Source: Brachionus manjavacas (taxonomy: Eukaryota > Rotifera > Eurotatoria > Ploima > Brachionidae). Taken from it: 64,000 bases of DNA. The DNA is taken from positions 62,001 through 126,000 of the forward strand of contig JAHQIY010000030.1 in the NCBI GenBank assembly GCA_019054805.1, in the 5' to 3' direction. Below the pieces are notes generated by a model. That model was not told where the DNA came from. It made no database searches and saw only the letters and a list, made by a program, of their open reading frames with translations. Below are positions 33,735 through 45,825 of the stretch, piece by piece; position 1 is the first letter of the stretch, and each line of letters begins with the position of its first letter. Position numbers and translations under genes: made by a program.

Positions 33735-35210
33735 TGCGTCTATAGGTCCCCGTATGCAGATTGCCAGCTCAATCTTGAAATTAATTAGTCAATTGATTTT
33801 GCGACCTACCTGTGCAGTTCGGCCTCGTCCAAAAGTCTTCTCGTGGCCGATGACTTCAACTTTCCCGACATCAAATGGAACCATGAAGGCGGTTTCTGCA
33901 CAAACAAAGGTCGCCCCTCTAGTCTTGAATTCCTCAACACCATGAGTAAAAACTTCCTGACCCAGCACGTCCTCGATCCCACGTTTAAATACAATATCCT
34001 GGATCTCGTTGTCACAAATGATCCGGCTAGAGTCTTTCGAATAGCTCACGGCCCACCTCTGGGTTCTACTGATAAGGACTGTCTGCATGCAACTCTCACC
34101 TGGAGCTACGAATTACGGTCCCAACTATCCTCCCAACCTACCTCCCAACCTACAGTCAATACGTAAGTTTGAAGAATCGATTGTCCGGGCATGTAAGAGT
34201 CAGCCCAAACTGCTCTTCAATTACATAAATAGCCAGAAGCAATGTAAGGATACCATCAAAGGCTTATTGGATAAGGAAGGTGCCTTTTGCACAGATGGAG
34301 GTACGATAGCTAATCTCCTCAACGCTCATTTCGGCGGTGTTTTCATCCCTCGCCTGTCTATTCACGATCCGTCAGTCCAAAGCTTTGCCTCGCCCCAGCG
34401 CGAGGTTAATGTTGTTTGCTTCTCACCTGCAAATGTACGTAAATACATCATGCGCCTTAATCCCAGGAAATCGCCAGGCATGGACGGTATCCACCCATAT
34501 GTCGTCAAATGTTGCCCCGACGCCTTTTCGGAGGTCTTCAGCGCTATCTTCACCAGTTCGTACACCAGTGGCAGAATTCCAGACGCTTGGAGACTCGCCC
34601 AGGTCAGCCCTATCTTTAAGAAAGGTAGTAGGAGTGCACCTGGTAACTATAGACCTATCCCCTTGACGTCAATACCCTGCAAGTTGATGGATTGTATGGT
34701 AAGAGACGTCATGATGGATCACCTCTATAGCAACAAAACGATCGTTTCGGAGCAACACGGTTTGTCCTGAGGAAGTCAGTAGTCACTAATTTACTGGAGA
34801 CGGTGGACCGCATAAGCGATGGCATCGATAGGGTATTCCACGTTCTAGTGGTCTTTCTCGACTTTGCTAAGGCCTTCGACAGAGTATGCCACGCGTCATT
34901 AAGAGCCAAATAGGTTGCCTGCGTGTTCTGCCCAGGCATTGTCGATTGGGTCAGCGACTTCTTGTCAAGGAGGCAGCAGCGGGTAGTGATGGGTCGGCAC
35001 ATTGCTGACTGGATTGATGTGTCAAGTGGGGTCCCTCAAGGTCCGACCAGGCCTCCACCAAATGTCTATCACGGGCAAACACATTCACCAACAGAATAGT
35101 CAACGAGTGGAACGCCTTGCCAGTTACAGTGACAGACGCCGACTCCGTCAACTAGTTCAAGAATGGATACGATGTATTCCGGACTAGTCAACAATCTTGA
35201 AGTTGAACAT
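33735..35210 (+). mobile_element. CR1/L2-like LINE, internally deleted
   Basis: The loop of the 1.15-kb inverted repeat. It begins in the endonuclease domain (VGCVYRSPYA, then LVADDFNFPDIKWN at about 33840), continues through the endonuclease-RT linker (SIRKFEESIVRACKSQPKLL) and the RT (NPRKSPGMDGIHPYVVK, WRLAQVSPIFKKGSRS, NYRPIPLTS), and after a one-base shift at 34765 VVFLDFAKAFDRVCHA (catalytic Asp, about 34860). It then jumps from SGVPQGP (about 35030) to the C-terminal end (RIVNEWNALPVTVTDADSVN, about 35095-35150), so the FADD box is deleted. GC content is much higher than its surroundings. Confidence 0.9.
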
Positions 35211-35499
35211 TTTTTATAAAATTTTTCTCTTACAGCTTTTTCTATCGAGAATCTTAACTCTTATTTGACCTAAAAATTTTAAACAGGATATTTTATTTAT
35301 TTTTCAGTACTTTCTATGTGTTATGTGCAAGGAGCTGCCATAGGTGACCTCCTAGTAGGTCATCTCCGCAAGCTAGTCTTGCTGTAGCTTAATTATATTA
35401 TTATTATTATTAATATTACCATGGAAATGAGACTTTTTAAAAGTCTAAAATTAATAAATAAAAGTCTAATTTCCATGGTAACCCAATACTGATTTTAAA

Positions 35500-35745
35500 T
35501 CTAGAAAGAATACGATCTTATGCAGTAGATTAAATGATTATAGCAATGATTATGCTCTTGATTTTGTATGGTGGATTCTAATAAATGTGAGAATGGGAAT
35601 CGATAAAATTGTTTTCTATAATGGTTCATTTGAGTCTGGTAAAACATTCGAAAATTTGTTTCGAAAATATAAAAAAATTGAGATCTATCAATTAAACTGT
35701 TTGCCCAATTTAGATTTGAATTCCACAAATTTAGTTATCTGTTAA
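35500..35745 (+). pseudogene. GT92 fragment in right arm
   Basis: Same content as 33135-32905 (CSRLNDYSNDYALDF, FESGKTFENLFRKYKK, LNCLPNLDLNSTNLV). It ends at 35745, where the sequence departs from the longer 36.5 kb copy. Confidence 0.75.
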
Positions 35746-36276
35746 TGTTTGCTATTTAAAATCTTAAAAACATTAGATTAAATAACTGGAAATTTCTTCA
35801 AATTTTTCTTATGGTTTTCAAATTTTTAACTCTTCGAAAGAGTTTAATATCAAATCTGTTAAAAACGGAAAGTAAAAAATTAAAAAGAGTCTTTCAGAAG
35901 TTAAAAAAGCTAGACCAATCTAATCCAGAAGATTTTCGGTTTTTTAGCGAAAAAGCCAACATTATAAAATAAAATTTGAGAGAGATGGTTTAAAAAATAA
36001 ATTTTTATTAGAACAGGCAGATTTAAAATAATCTAATTTTTAATCCTTATCTTGATGAAATAATTAGGATAAAAATGAAATGTACATTAAATACACGGTC
36101 TTCAAACCAGTCTAGTTTAATCGAAGAACAGATTTCGAAACCTGGTGGAAACGTTTCGAATTATATACTAGTTCTACTAAGGTTTCGTCTGCAGATTTAC
36201 GTAATACATTACTTGTTTTTCTTGATTACTTGTTTACATTACTTTTCTACATTACTTGTTTGACTATTGAACTCCG

Positions 36277-36457
36277 ATGGCACCGATGGGTATGTCAGAT
36301 TTGTTCAAGCACATGAATAGGACTTTTGGAAAGACCGAACCAGTGAACGTTGATGCAAAAGGCATGTTCTACACACGAGTGCAGATTCCCAGAGAAGATG
36401 TGAGAGATTTTTTTAAAAGTTTGTGGAAATTAGCAAAGAGCGTATTCAAGACGGATG
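36277..36457 (+). pseudogene. gag-like fragment in right arm
   Basis: ATG at 36277; 60 codons (MSDLFKHMNRTFGKTEPVNV, REDVRDFFKSLWKLAKSVFK) before the arm ends. It is the sister of 32358-32178 but without its stop codon. Confidence 0.5.
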
Positions 36458-36537
36458 TAGACTTTTTAAAAGTCTAAAATTAATAAATAAAAGTCTAATT
36501 TCCATGGTAACCCAATACTGATTTTAAATCTAGAAAG

Positions 36538-37221
36538 AATACGATCTAATGCAGTAGATTATATGATTATAGCAATGTTTATGCACTTGATTTTGAATGG
36601 TGGATTCTAATAAATGTGAGAATGGGAATCCATAGGATTGTTTTCTATAATGGTTCATTTGAGTCTGGTAAAACATTCGAAAATTTGTTTCGAAAATATA
36701 AAAAAAAAATTGAGATCTATCAATTAAACTGTTTGCCCAATTTAGATTTGAATTCCACAAATTTAGTATCTGTTAATTTTAAGCAAATATATTCGTCTCT
36801 CGATCATCGATTTCATTATGAAATATTTTCATACAATGATTGCTTTCAAAGATACAGAAATGATTATAAGAATATTTTGGTGGCTGATATGGATGAAGTT
36901 ATTATACCAAGAAATAAAGATTCATTTTTAAAGGAAAATCAGAGTTTTGACATAAAATCAACTGGAGCAAGGGGAGAAAATGCGTTTCCTTTATATTTAA
37001 AAGACTTAAAAAAAAAATTAAATTTACCGAATTTTTCGTCAATATATTTTAAAAATGGCTTTTATATTGATGATGGCTATTTATCAAGTATTTTTGAAAG
37101 TCTAAAGAATTTAATCGATAAAAACAACATATTTAATAAAATAATTTTAAAATTAGATTTTACTGGAGAAAAAATGTCAAATGATTTAAGCAAATGTCCG
37201 CATACGAAATGTCACCAGTGA
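36538..37221 (+). pseudogene. GT92 glycosyltransferase, partial copy
   Basis: Glycosyltransferase family 92 (DUF23) enzymes transfer galactose or related sugars in the Golgi. This copy starts inside the domain (CSRLYDYSNVYALDFEWW, about 36552) and is open from 36616: GIHRIVFYNGSFESGKTF, LNCLPNLD, HYEIFSYNDCFQRYRNDY and the metal-binding VADMDEVIIP (Asp codons near 36885 and 36891), then an insert-like helical region, ending in a C-terminal SKCPHTKCHQ. The N-terminal membrane anchor and the final third are missing. The DxD motif is intact, but the fragment cannot fold into a whole enzyme. Confidence 0.8.
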
Positions 37222-37299
37222 CATAGCGAAGACAAGTTGGATTTCACGACTGCTTATACTTATCATTTTTATATTTAGATTTTATTTGTTTTATCTGGT

Positions 37300-38755
37300 C
37301 CAGATGCCAGAGTTAAAAGCTAAAAACGAAAAAGCATTGTACAAATACACTCAGTTGATGAAAATATCATCAACATTCAATATATCATTAAAAATTTTCA
37401 TTTCTGTGAAAAAATTGGCTAAGTTTTAGCCAAAAATTAGAAATTATTTTATTCAATGTTTAAAAAAGGCATTGTTAAATTTGGTACAATAAACAAAAAC
37501 ATAATAATAATAATAAAATAATAATAATCCAAAGATTTAGTTCTGAAGGACCATAACATGTTCAGTAAATTGAAACAGGTGATACATCCTTTGTACCACC
37601 AATAAAATGATCTGCAAAACTCAGAAAATAGTAGATTTGGGATATTACATTATATTAAGAATCAAATTCAACATAATTGGTGGTTCAAAGGATGTTTCAG
37701 TTGCTACAATTTACAGAAAATGCTTTAGTCGGTCCAAATTTAAGTTCTGGCGTTTATTATATTTTGTTTTTGTACTAAAATTCACAATGTTCTGAATTTT
37801 GCAGAATCATTATACTAGTGGTACAAAGGATATATCAGTTGCTAAAATTTCTTGATTCACTAAGAGAAAATTTGAACTTGATTACATTTTTTATAAAATG
37901 TTTTACTTTCAAGTGTATGTCTCAATTGGATTGGTGTCTTCCAAGCTTGTCGCATTCTTTTAGTCAATTTAAATCACAGCCATATTCAACATGGTTTAGT
38001 GATCATCAAGCTATTTTCACCGAAATAACATTTTAATTATGTAATTCATTCTTTTTAAAACTAATTTATTTATTTAGTTTGAATTTCTGTCACAATAAAT
38101 ATTTTTTATCAATTAAATTCTTTTAACATGTGTTAAATTACCGATTTAGAGTTTAATTTTTAAAAAATTAGATTTCCTAGATTTTTCACGCGTTACATAA
38201 TAAAATATTCAGTGACATGGATTGACAAATTTTTTTGCATTTTCATAACAAGGGTTAGCATCTATAAAAAAAGGGCTACATGTGTCCACAGACGAACGGA
38301 CGGACGGACAGACGGACACGACAAACGTAATACCTAGATTTTTTTATTCTTAATATTGATATATCAGCAAAGGCATCTTATAACCCCTTGGAAAATCGAC
38401 CAACATCCTTTTTAACTCTTTTTTGGGGATCTACATGGTTTAATATGTGAGTATACAATGTTTCACATCTCTAAGACAACTTTTAAAAATCTGGACAGAC
38501 AGACATGACCAACGTATTACCAAGATTTTTGATAGATAAATCTACGAAAATCTAGGCAACCCGTCATTGAACAAAATTCTCGATTATTTTGAATATGAAG
38601 TGTGACTTGGACTCAGCGTCAATTGTCTCAATCAATCAAAAAATATGTTTCGATTGGTTTTAGGACAATTTTACAAACTAGGGTAAGTTACTAGGATTGC
38701 AATAAGGACAAATAATGCATTAGAAACCATGGAGAGTGGTGGTATACCTTCTTGT
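37300..38755. other. repeat-rich AT DNA
   Basis: A folded partial copy of the 440-bp repeat lies at 37540-37620 (+) and 37675-37850 (-), making an imperfect hairpin ('gatacatcctttgtaccacc' against 'gtggtacaaaggatatatc'). A GGAC/GGACA microsatellite is at 38289-38322. No gene seen. Confidence 0.55.
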
Positions 38756-38870
38756 CAAAATTCTTAATCGACAATTTATGTCATTACTTGCGTTTTTTCT
38801 TTAAATTTCATAGCAAAAATTCATTTGGCATTTCAACCTTTACTATTTCTTAATATCAGAATTCTTTTCT
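38755..38870 (+). repeat. direct repeat flanking GT92 copy (left)
   Basis: 'atcgacaatttatgtcatta' to 'catttggcatttcaacctt' recurs at 41550-41645 with few changes. The two copies bracket the 39-41 kb GT92 gene. Confidence 0.65.
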
Positions 38871-39104
38871 TTCAAAAGACAATTTTTTTTACCACGTTTA
38901 AGCGAAGTTTTTTTAATTAAAATAAATTATCGCAAAGATGCATTGTGTTTATACTAAAAATGAACCTAGCAACCAAAGCAATTTTTGACAAAAATTTATA
39001 AAAGCTAGGGAAATTTTTAGTATAAACACAATTCTTATTAAATCTCTCTTATTAAACTTCGAACTCACTTTTTTCGATAAGATTTTATATTGTTTTTTAA
39101 ATCA

Positions 39105-40730
39105 ATGAAATTTCGAAAAATTTTCTTCATTTTTTTTTCTTTTTTCTTTTTTTGTTTACTTTATTATGTGTTTAAGTTCTCAAATAATGTTTCGGTTATT
39201 GAAAAAAATAATCAAAATTTTAATATCAACCACCGCAAACAATTAGAAATTTCAAAAAATTTAAACCAATGCTTCAACGAATGGGTATTTATTAAAGAAA
39301 AATATATTTTCGAAGAAATCTTCTTTTTTTTTATGACGATATATCTCAAATAAGATTATTTTTAATAAAACGAAAAAGCTTTTTGTTTCCTAACTCAAAA
39401 ATTAAATTTTATTTAAACATCAAAAAATACGGAAAAAATTATAATTTTTCACTCAAAAATTATGATTTTATTGAAATTCATATTGCTGATCAAAGTGTTT
39501 ACGGATATTTGAGAATCAATGCTAGTATACCTCAAAGTTTATTTTATGATTCTGTTTTTTCTGTCGTTATAAAAGATGGTTATTCAAATATTTCCGTAAT
39601 TGAAGAACTTAAATTAGAAAAACGATCATACTTTACAAACTTCGGGAGGAAAAAGCGTTCTATTGTGCAGTAGAATTTTTACTTTCAATAATGACTATCT
39701 TTTAGACTTTGAATGGTGGTTTCAGATTAACAGAAAATCTGGGATTAAAAAAATTGTTTTCTATAACGGTACTTTTGGAGTTGGGGATTTTTACAATCAA
39801 CTTTTTTCAAAATACATCGATTATATCGAAGTTGTTCAAATGAACTGTTTACCAAATATTGGCTTCAAAAAATGGTTCTCTTTTTCTTACTTTTCGAGAT
39901 TTTTATCCGTCTTATGATCATCGACAGCAATTTGAACTTTTTTCATATAATGATTGTTATGAAAGATATCGAACAGATTACCAATATGTAATAGTAAGCG
40001 ATCAAGACGAAGTAATAATACAGAGAAATCGGTTGAAAACATTATTTAGCAGTCAAAATTCAAATATATTTTTGAAAAATGCAAATAAAAGACTAGACGA
40101 AGATTTTATTTTTTATATCGAAAAATTAAAAAAAGATTTATCATTTAACGACGCTTCATCATTATTCCTTAAATGGGGATTCTATTTAGATGAAATTTTA
40201 TTATCAAATTTATTCTTAGAGCTACAAAAAATCCATGAAAGAAATGATCAATACTTCGAAAAAATATATCAATTACTGTAAAACAGAGGACGGATGGATT
40301 GAAAAATTGTCCAGAAAATAACTTTATAATTAATATCACCACTAACAAAGAATTTGAGTATTCGAAAAATATTGTTTTTGTTTATAAAGAATATCAAAAA
40401 TTTAGAGAAAGAAATAAATTGAAACTAAAAAAGCTTGAAAAACTTAATTTTTTAAGATTTTTTTTGATAATTGGTAATAGCACACAACAATTTAATGGAA
40501 AAACAATTCATCATACAAACTTAACAGATATTGTACTGCATCATGTTCCAAGAAATTACATACCTTCATTTGTTCCTTTGGAATATAGTTTTGTTTCACA
40601 TTTTAGAGAATATATAAAATGTTTTAGCAAATCACAAATATTAATTGAAGAAATTGTTTTTGATTTTGAATATTTTAATAATTATTTTAAGCCAATCTCT
40701 AAAATTTTAGGTTATAATTTAGATTTTTGA
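39105..40730 (+). pseudogene. GT92 glycosyltransferase, full length but frameshifted
   Basis: ATG at 39105 followed by RKIFFIFFSFFFFCLLYYVF, a type II membrane anchor of a Golgi enzyme. Then VYGYLRINASIPQSLFYDSV, a catalytic domain start (LLCSRIFTFNNDYLLDFEWW, GIKKIVFYNGTF), MNCLPNIG, FELFSYNDCYERYRTDY, the metal-binding VSDQDEVII (about 39998), and a C-terminal block with TIHHTNLTDIVLHHVPRNY (about 40502). Frame changes occur near 39340 (T run), 39650, 39875 (A run) and 40280. All domains are present in order at the usual length, about 530 residues, so only four small indels separate it from an intact gene. These may be decay or sequencing error in homopolymers. Confidence 0.85.
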
Positions 40731-43039
40731 AAATTTAACGACAACACATCAAGAATATTGAATATTATTTTATTAATAACAAAAGAAATTCAGAATGGAG
40801 CAAGAAAACAAAGCAAATTTAAATTCAGCAAATCGGATACCCGACTCTTAAATTACATTATCTTCATTCTTTCCGGAAATAATTTTCAATAATAAACTTT
40901 TTATTTTAAATTTTCAATATTTTTTTTTAAAAACTTTTTATATTATTTAGAACAAAATTACCAAAATTGTTCAATCTTTAATTATTATTTTTAAATAATA
41001 TACCTTAAAATGTTATTAAAATGTATAATACATTTAATCATAATGAATTGAAATAAGCCTGTCACAATAAATTATTAGAGGCAGATCTTTTTTTTGCGAG
41101 TAACGAGCCGATAATAGTGATATATTTAGACTTTTTAATTCAAAATTAACTTATAAGAATCTATTAGAAAAAATTACCTATTCATTTTTCAAAAAGCGGA
41201 CTATTAAAATTTGATTGATCAAATTGATTAGGAGAAAAGTAGAAAAATTAAGAGAAATTTTTTTAAAACTAACTGCTCTTGATTCTGATGCAGCTTTTGC
41301 ATTCATTAATTGCTCTGCTAAAGCATTACCAAATATTTTAGAATATCAAGAGATAATTTGCTGATTTCGTTAAAACAAAAGTTTAAGATAGATTATGTTG
41401 AGTCAATGAAAAGGATTTGGCTAAAGAACTAATATTGGACATTGAATATCGTAAAATGTAACTCATCCAAATTAATAATCAAATTGACTTAAAGAAATCA
41501 TTCAAAAAAGTGAGAAATAAAATATGTTTTTAATTCGTTTTCTCTTCTAGATAAAATTCTTTATCGACAATTTATGGCATTACTTTCGTTTTGTCTTTAA
41601 ATTTCATGGGAAAAACTCATTTGGCATTTCAACCTTAACTTAATCATCCAAATTAAGATAAATTTTGAATTCACACATTTTCAAATAGATTGTTTTCATG
41701 TTTACATAAATTGTGGTATAATCTCATTTGCTTATAAAATTAGTGATATTTTCATCAATCAAAAAAGAGAGAGCTCTTATATTTTTAACATTAAACATTC
41801 ATTGCACAAAATGATATATTTAGGTTACGGCTTCTTCGAAGTAGTTTAAATCAATGGATAATAGTTGTTTAAGGAAATTGTTTAATTTATGTTTAATAAT
41901 AGTAATTATTTATTGGTACATTTGATTCTCTCATTACGCTGATAATAAGTAAAATAATATTTAAATTTATTTAATGTGTAAAATGTAATATTTTTTATAA
42001 AGATGCCTGATTATGGAGCGATATTTAGCTAAAGAGATATTTAGAAATTAAGATATTTAGTTCGTCTCCTGTTTTCATTCTCATTTTTGCGTTTTTATTC
42101 GTTTTTTAATTAGAAAATATCGAAAAAATTTTCAGGTAAACAATTCGATTCTGACTTTGTCAAGCCTTTTCATTTAATAAGATAAAAGCTTTTTTCTTTG
42201 ATTTTTTGTGTCTTTATATTTCTATTATTTCAGCATATTCTGCTTGTAATTTGTTATTATTGCTATGTTAATTTGTATAGCAATATCTTGCTTCAATTTA
42301 TGTCATGTAAACGAACCATTCATATCGAGTTTTTCAATTGAATTTAGTGACACAAGAAAAATTAATTTATTATAATTTATTGAAACACAGATAATTGAAC
42401 AGGCCAATAAAAATGAAGATAATTTTTAAACCTTTATCTTACAATCACTTATTGAAATTTTCTCAATACCAAGATAACACAAATAAACTGACCCCTTTTA
42501 AAAGGCGGTTAATTGAACAGTAGAATAAAAGTGATATATTGCATCAATAAAATATTCATGAATCCTTATTGTTCGATTTAAAAGTTGATCTAAATTTTTT
42601 TCCCGCTTAATTTTCGCTCTAAAATATTAAAAAGCCGCCTCATCATGTGTTGCAGTTATTTTAAAAGAGAGGAATCAGTGATCAATCAATTTTTTAAAAA
42701 TATGCATCCTTTAACTCTCTAGTTCAATTTCATTAATTTTCCTCTATTTTAAACCATTTTATTACATTTTATTTTTTTTAATTTTTATTCTATCTTATTT
42801 AACTTTATTTTATTTTGATTTTTTTTTTTTTTAATCTGAAAGGGCTTTTGCTCGGTACAGAAAACAAATAAATAAATAAATAATTATCTAATTTTTTAAC
42901 TTCATTAATCTTTATGTTGTATTTCACCTTAATACATAATTTGCTCTTATCGTGTTATCGTTTTAGTGATCAAAACCTTAAGCAAAAGGGGCTTAAATTA
43001 AAAATTTGAGAATCACAATTACACCAACATATCCTTCAT
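40731..43039. other. AT-rich intergenic region
   Basis: Contains the right copy of the direct repeat (41550-41645). At 41240-41363 (+) a short open piece reads VEKLREIFLKLTALDSDAAF and NILEYQEII; it looks protein-like but is unidentified. An AAAT-repeat tail at 42863-42885 could be the 3' end of a LINE or SINE. Otherwise no gene. Confidence 0.45.
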
Positions 43040-44974
43040 AAATGCTTTCAAAAGAGGTTTTAGTGATTTAGCTGACACCCACCCAGGATCACCCGGCGTT
43101 TAACAGAATACATCGGTTGGAGTTCGGTCGCCCAGTAACAAGACGTTACTTTTGGGATAACGACACGAACCAATATTTTTTCGTTGAGTCGGGAGGGTTC
43201 GAGGATATACCTGAAGAGTCTGAAGAAGACCTTCAAGAAGAACCTGAGGAATTAGAGGAGCCAAGAACACCTAGCCCTCACCAGCCATCACCTCATCCAA
43301 TTGCCACCACTAATCCCGTCCAATCGGTCTCTTCTCCTGGCGACAGTATCTCGGTTCGTTTCAGGCCCCTAACATTGTCGGAAAGCCCCTCACCTAGATT
43401 TGAAGTAGACGCATACTTTGCTCCACCAACTACTATTCAGCAATTTAATGCCGAATTTCCAGTACCTAAGGCCCTCTACGCAAAACTTAAGAATAGGTTA
43501 AGGATATGGACTAAAGGGGTTGTGCTCGGACAAAGGGTGTCCAGAACAAAATCAAAGCCAAAGATTCCGACAGAGACCAAGTTTTATCCTCCCTCCTAAG
43601 AGCAGGAATAATAGAGAAAGCCCCCATAAAAAAGTCCCACGTTTCTGTGGGACTTTCTTCTTAGTGAGGAGACCCGGCTCCAAGGTGAGACCAATAGCTG
43701 ATTTCTCAGCTCTCACCAAAGTAATTGAGGCCCCAAAATTCGCTCTTAAGTCGCTGTACCAAGTGGTCCAAGAAATTAAGTGGCCAAAACACCTATGGTA
43801 CAGCAAAATAGACTTTAAGCAGGCCTTCTTCAATATAGAGCTCCACCCTAAAAGTAAATTCGTGACCACAGTCGGTTACGGGGGAGTTTTATAATTTTAC
43901 TAGAATGCCCTTCGGGTTAAGCATAGCACCTTATGTCCATCAAATGCTGCTGAACTGTGTCCTAAAATTTATTAGGAAATACACACAGATCACATACGGG
44001 CATCTGGACGACCTCATAATTGCACAATCGGATAGGAAGAAGCTCCAAGTCCTTCTGAATGTGCTCAGGGCAAAACTAAGAAATGCAGGGTGGGTGCTTA
44101 ATACGCTTAAGTCCGAACTAAATCCGGTTAGGCAACTAAGTTTTCTTGGAGCTAACTGGGATGGGCTAGGTATCACTCGCAGTAGGGAGGCAACAACTTT
44201 TGTTAAGAATATGTCGGAATCACTTTTATTCTCCGACGTTAAGGGTAGGGCCCTCATGAGAGTGAGAGGGTACCTAAATTATTACTTGGGGTTCGCGGGG
44301 AAAGTGGGGCCTATTATAAATACTTTCCTCCGCATGACTGTCACCACCAGGCGCGATTACTGGTGGTATATGAGCCTGCTCCTCAAATGTGACAGGCTCA
44401 AATTTAGGAGTCCCCCCAGGAAACAGCGCATCTGGTACACCGATGCAAGCGAATATCAGCTTGGGGTTGTTGATGGCTACTCGGGAAGGGAGTTCTCAGT
44501 AGCCGACCCTACAGAAGCTATATTGTTTAATGAGGCGGCTGCGTCAATCATCCCAGGACTCATGTCCGATTACCCGTCGGTGTTGCGGCTATACATCGAC
44601 AAAAAAGCAGTAATCGGACTCTGGAAAAGAGTCAGGGCAAAATGGTACAAGTTTTACAGCACTGGGGCGGAAAACATGCATCGTTTCTTGTCCTTTATCG
44701 TCATGGTCAACTGGATGAGAACTACTTTTGACGTTCGCGTTTCGTACGTGCCATATGCAGCCAATCCAGCAGACGCGCCTAGTCGGCGCATATCACCATA
44801 AATAAGCCTACGCCATGGCACCACTGCGAACGCATATAAATACAAGCTGCCCGGCGGTGTATCGGCAGCTTTCGAACTTTATTTTTAATTTTTTATAAAA
44901 ACGACTGACTCGTGGTCAAGCCACCGGTCAGCCAACATTTTTCTAAATCACTAATACCTCTTTTGAAAGCATTT
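43040..44974 (+). mobile_element. RT-RNase H element with terminal inverted repeats
   Basis: A 1.94-kb unit bounded by 43040-43070 and 44944-44974, about 30-bp inverted repeats with one mismatch over the central 28 bases (ATGCTTTCAAAAGAGGTTTT left; reverse complement at right). It encodes only one recognisable protein, an RT-RNase H. No integrase, tyrosine recombinase, endonuclease or LTR was seen, and no obvious target duplication. GC content is well above the flanks, as for a separate, younger unit. DIRS-like and hepadnavirus-related retroelements are the two groups to compare. Confidence 0.75.
43117..44801 (+). pseudogene. reverse transcriptase-RNase H polyprotein, frameshifted
   Basis: Three reading frames in succession (breaks near 43590, 43650 and 43878). 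The first 160 residues are acidic and Ser/Pro-rich, like a spacer. RT motifs follow: FFLVRRPGSKVRPIADFSAL, WYSKIDFKQAFFNIEL, RMPFGLSIAPYVHQ and GHLDDLIIA (xxDD active site at about 44005). RNase H: IWYTDASEYQLGVV (about 44433), NEAAASI, LYIDKKAVIGL and SYVPYAANPADAPSR (about 44742). The VPxxxNPADxPSR ending is typical of pararetroviral and some retrotransposon RNase H domains, including hepadnaviruses. The RT palm is closer in look to DIRS/Gypsy. The start at 43117 is a TTG; the true start may be upstream or lost. Confidence 0.8.
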
Positions 44975-45825
44975 CTTTAATTCGTTGCTATTGCATGAAA
45001 ATAATATTATCCTGCTTTACCATATATTCGAAAAGTTTAACAACACATCACAAATTTTCTTACATCTTTTATCCTTTAAAAATAATTATCTTCTAGTCTA
45101 TTGAAAATCGACTCAATTCGAAAATTGAGGCAATCATGAACCTTTAATATAATATCTTCCCTATTTCTTATTCTAGGGATTTCGTGAAGCTTTTATCGTG
45201 TAAGAATAAAAAGTTTATTTTTTTTAAATTTAAAAATTTTGCATTATTTTTGAGTTGACTATCTTCTTTGTTTCGATTAGTTGTTTGTTACTTTGTCGAT
45301 TTCTTAAAAATACAATTGGTTTGTATTATCCCATGTTAGGGTTAGGATAATCCGAATCTTATCTTTTTTGATTGTATCTTAAACAATTGTAGTGCAATTG
45401 GAAAGAATTTTTTAACCAAACGTTTATAGCGGCTTTGGATTGACATTTCAGTATCCATATTTTTTATTTTTGTGGAAATACGATGTCCTAATATATTTTT
45501 GTTTTCCTTAAGACCTCAATTAATTCATTATTTTGTACATAACTTAGTTTTTGATCACATTTATATCGCATCAAGTTTGTTTAGCGTCTAAAGGAATTTC
45601 CGTCTTCTTGTGCATGTGCTCATATTGAGTCGAATCCATGTAAAAAGTGACATTTCATTTTCTATTATTTATTATAATTTTATGCAAAACAAAGTTGTAA
45701 CATTTTGTTTTTTCCAATTAAATTTGTTTAATACAACGTGAGATTAAATAAAAAAATTAAAGAAAAAATTGATTTTGAAAATGAAAAAGGAGGATTAATA
45801 TTGATTTCTTAATTTCTCTTTTTTT
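44975..45825. other. AT-rich intergenic region
   Basis: No gene. Holds a short telomere-like patch at 45335-45347. Confidence 0.4.
45335..45348. repeat. short interstitial telomere-like repeat
   Basis: GTTAGGGTTAGG, two TTAGG(G) units, in otherwise AT-rich DNA. Confidence 0.35.

Larger units (their letters stand above)
35306..36457 (+). repeat. 1.15-kb inverted repeat, right arm
   Basis: Reverse complement of 32176-33330. It contains a GT92 fragment at about 35500-35745 (sense +) and the gag fragment at 36277-36457, whose frame is open through the position where the left arm has a stop. At 36458 it joins directly to a third copy of the GT92 segment. Confidence 0.95.

Noticed and set aside
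43040-44974. Endogenous hepadnavirus
   Set aside because: Only the RNase H ending is suggestive. The RT active site differs, no terminal protein, core or surface gene is seen, and inverted ends are not expected. A retroelement is the safer call.
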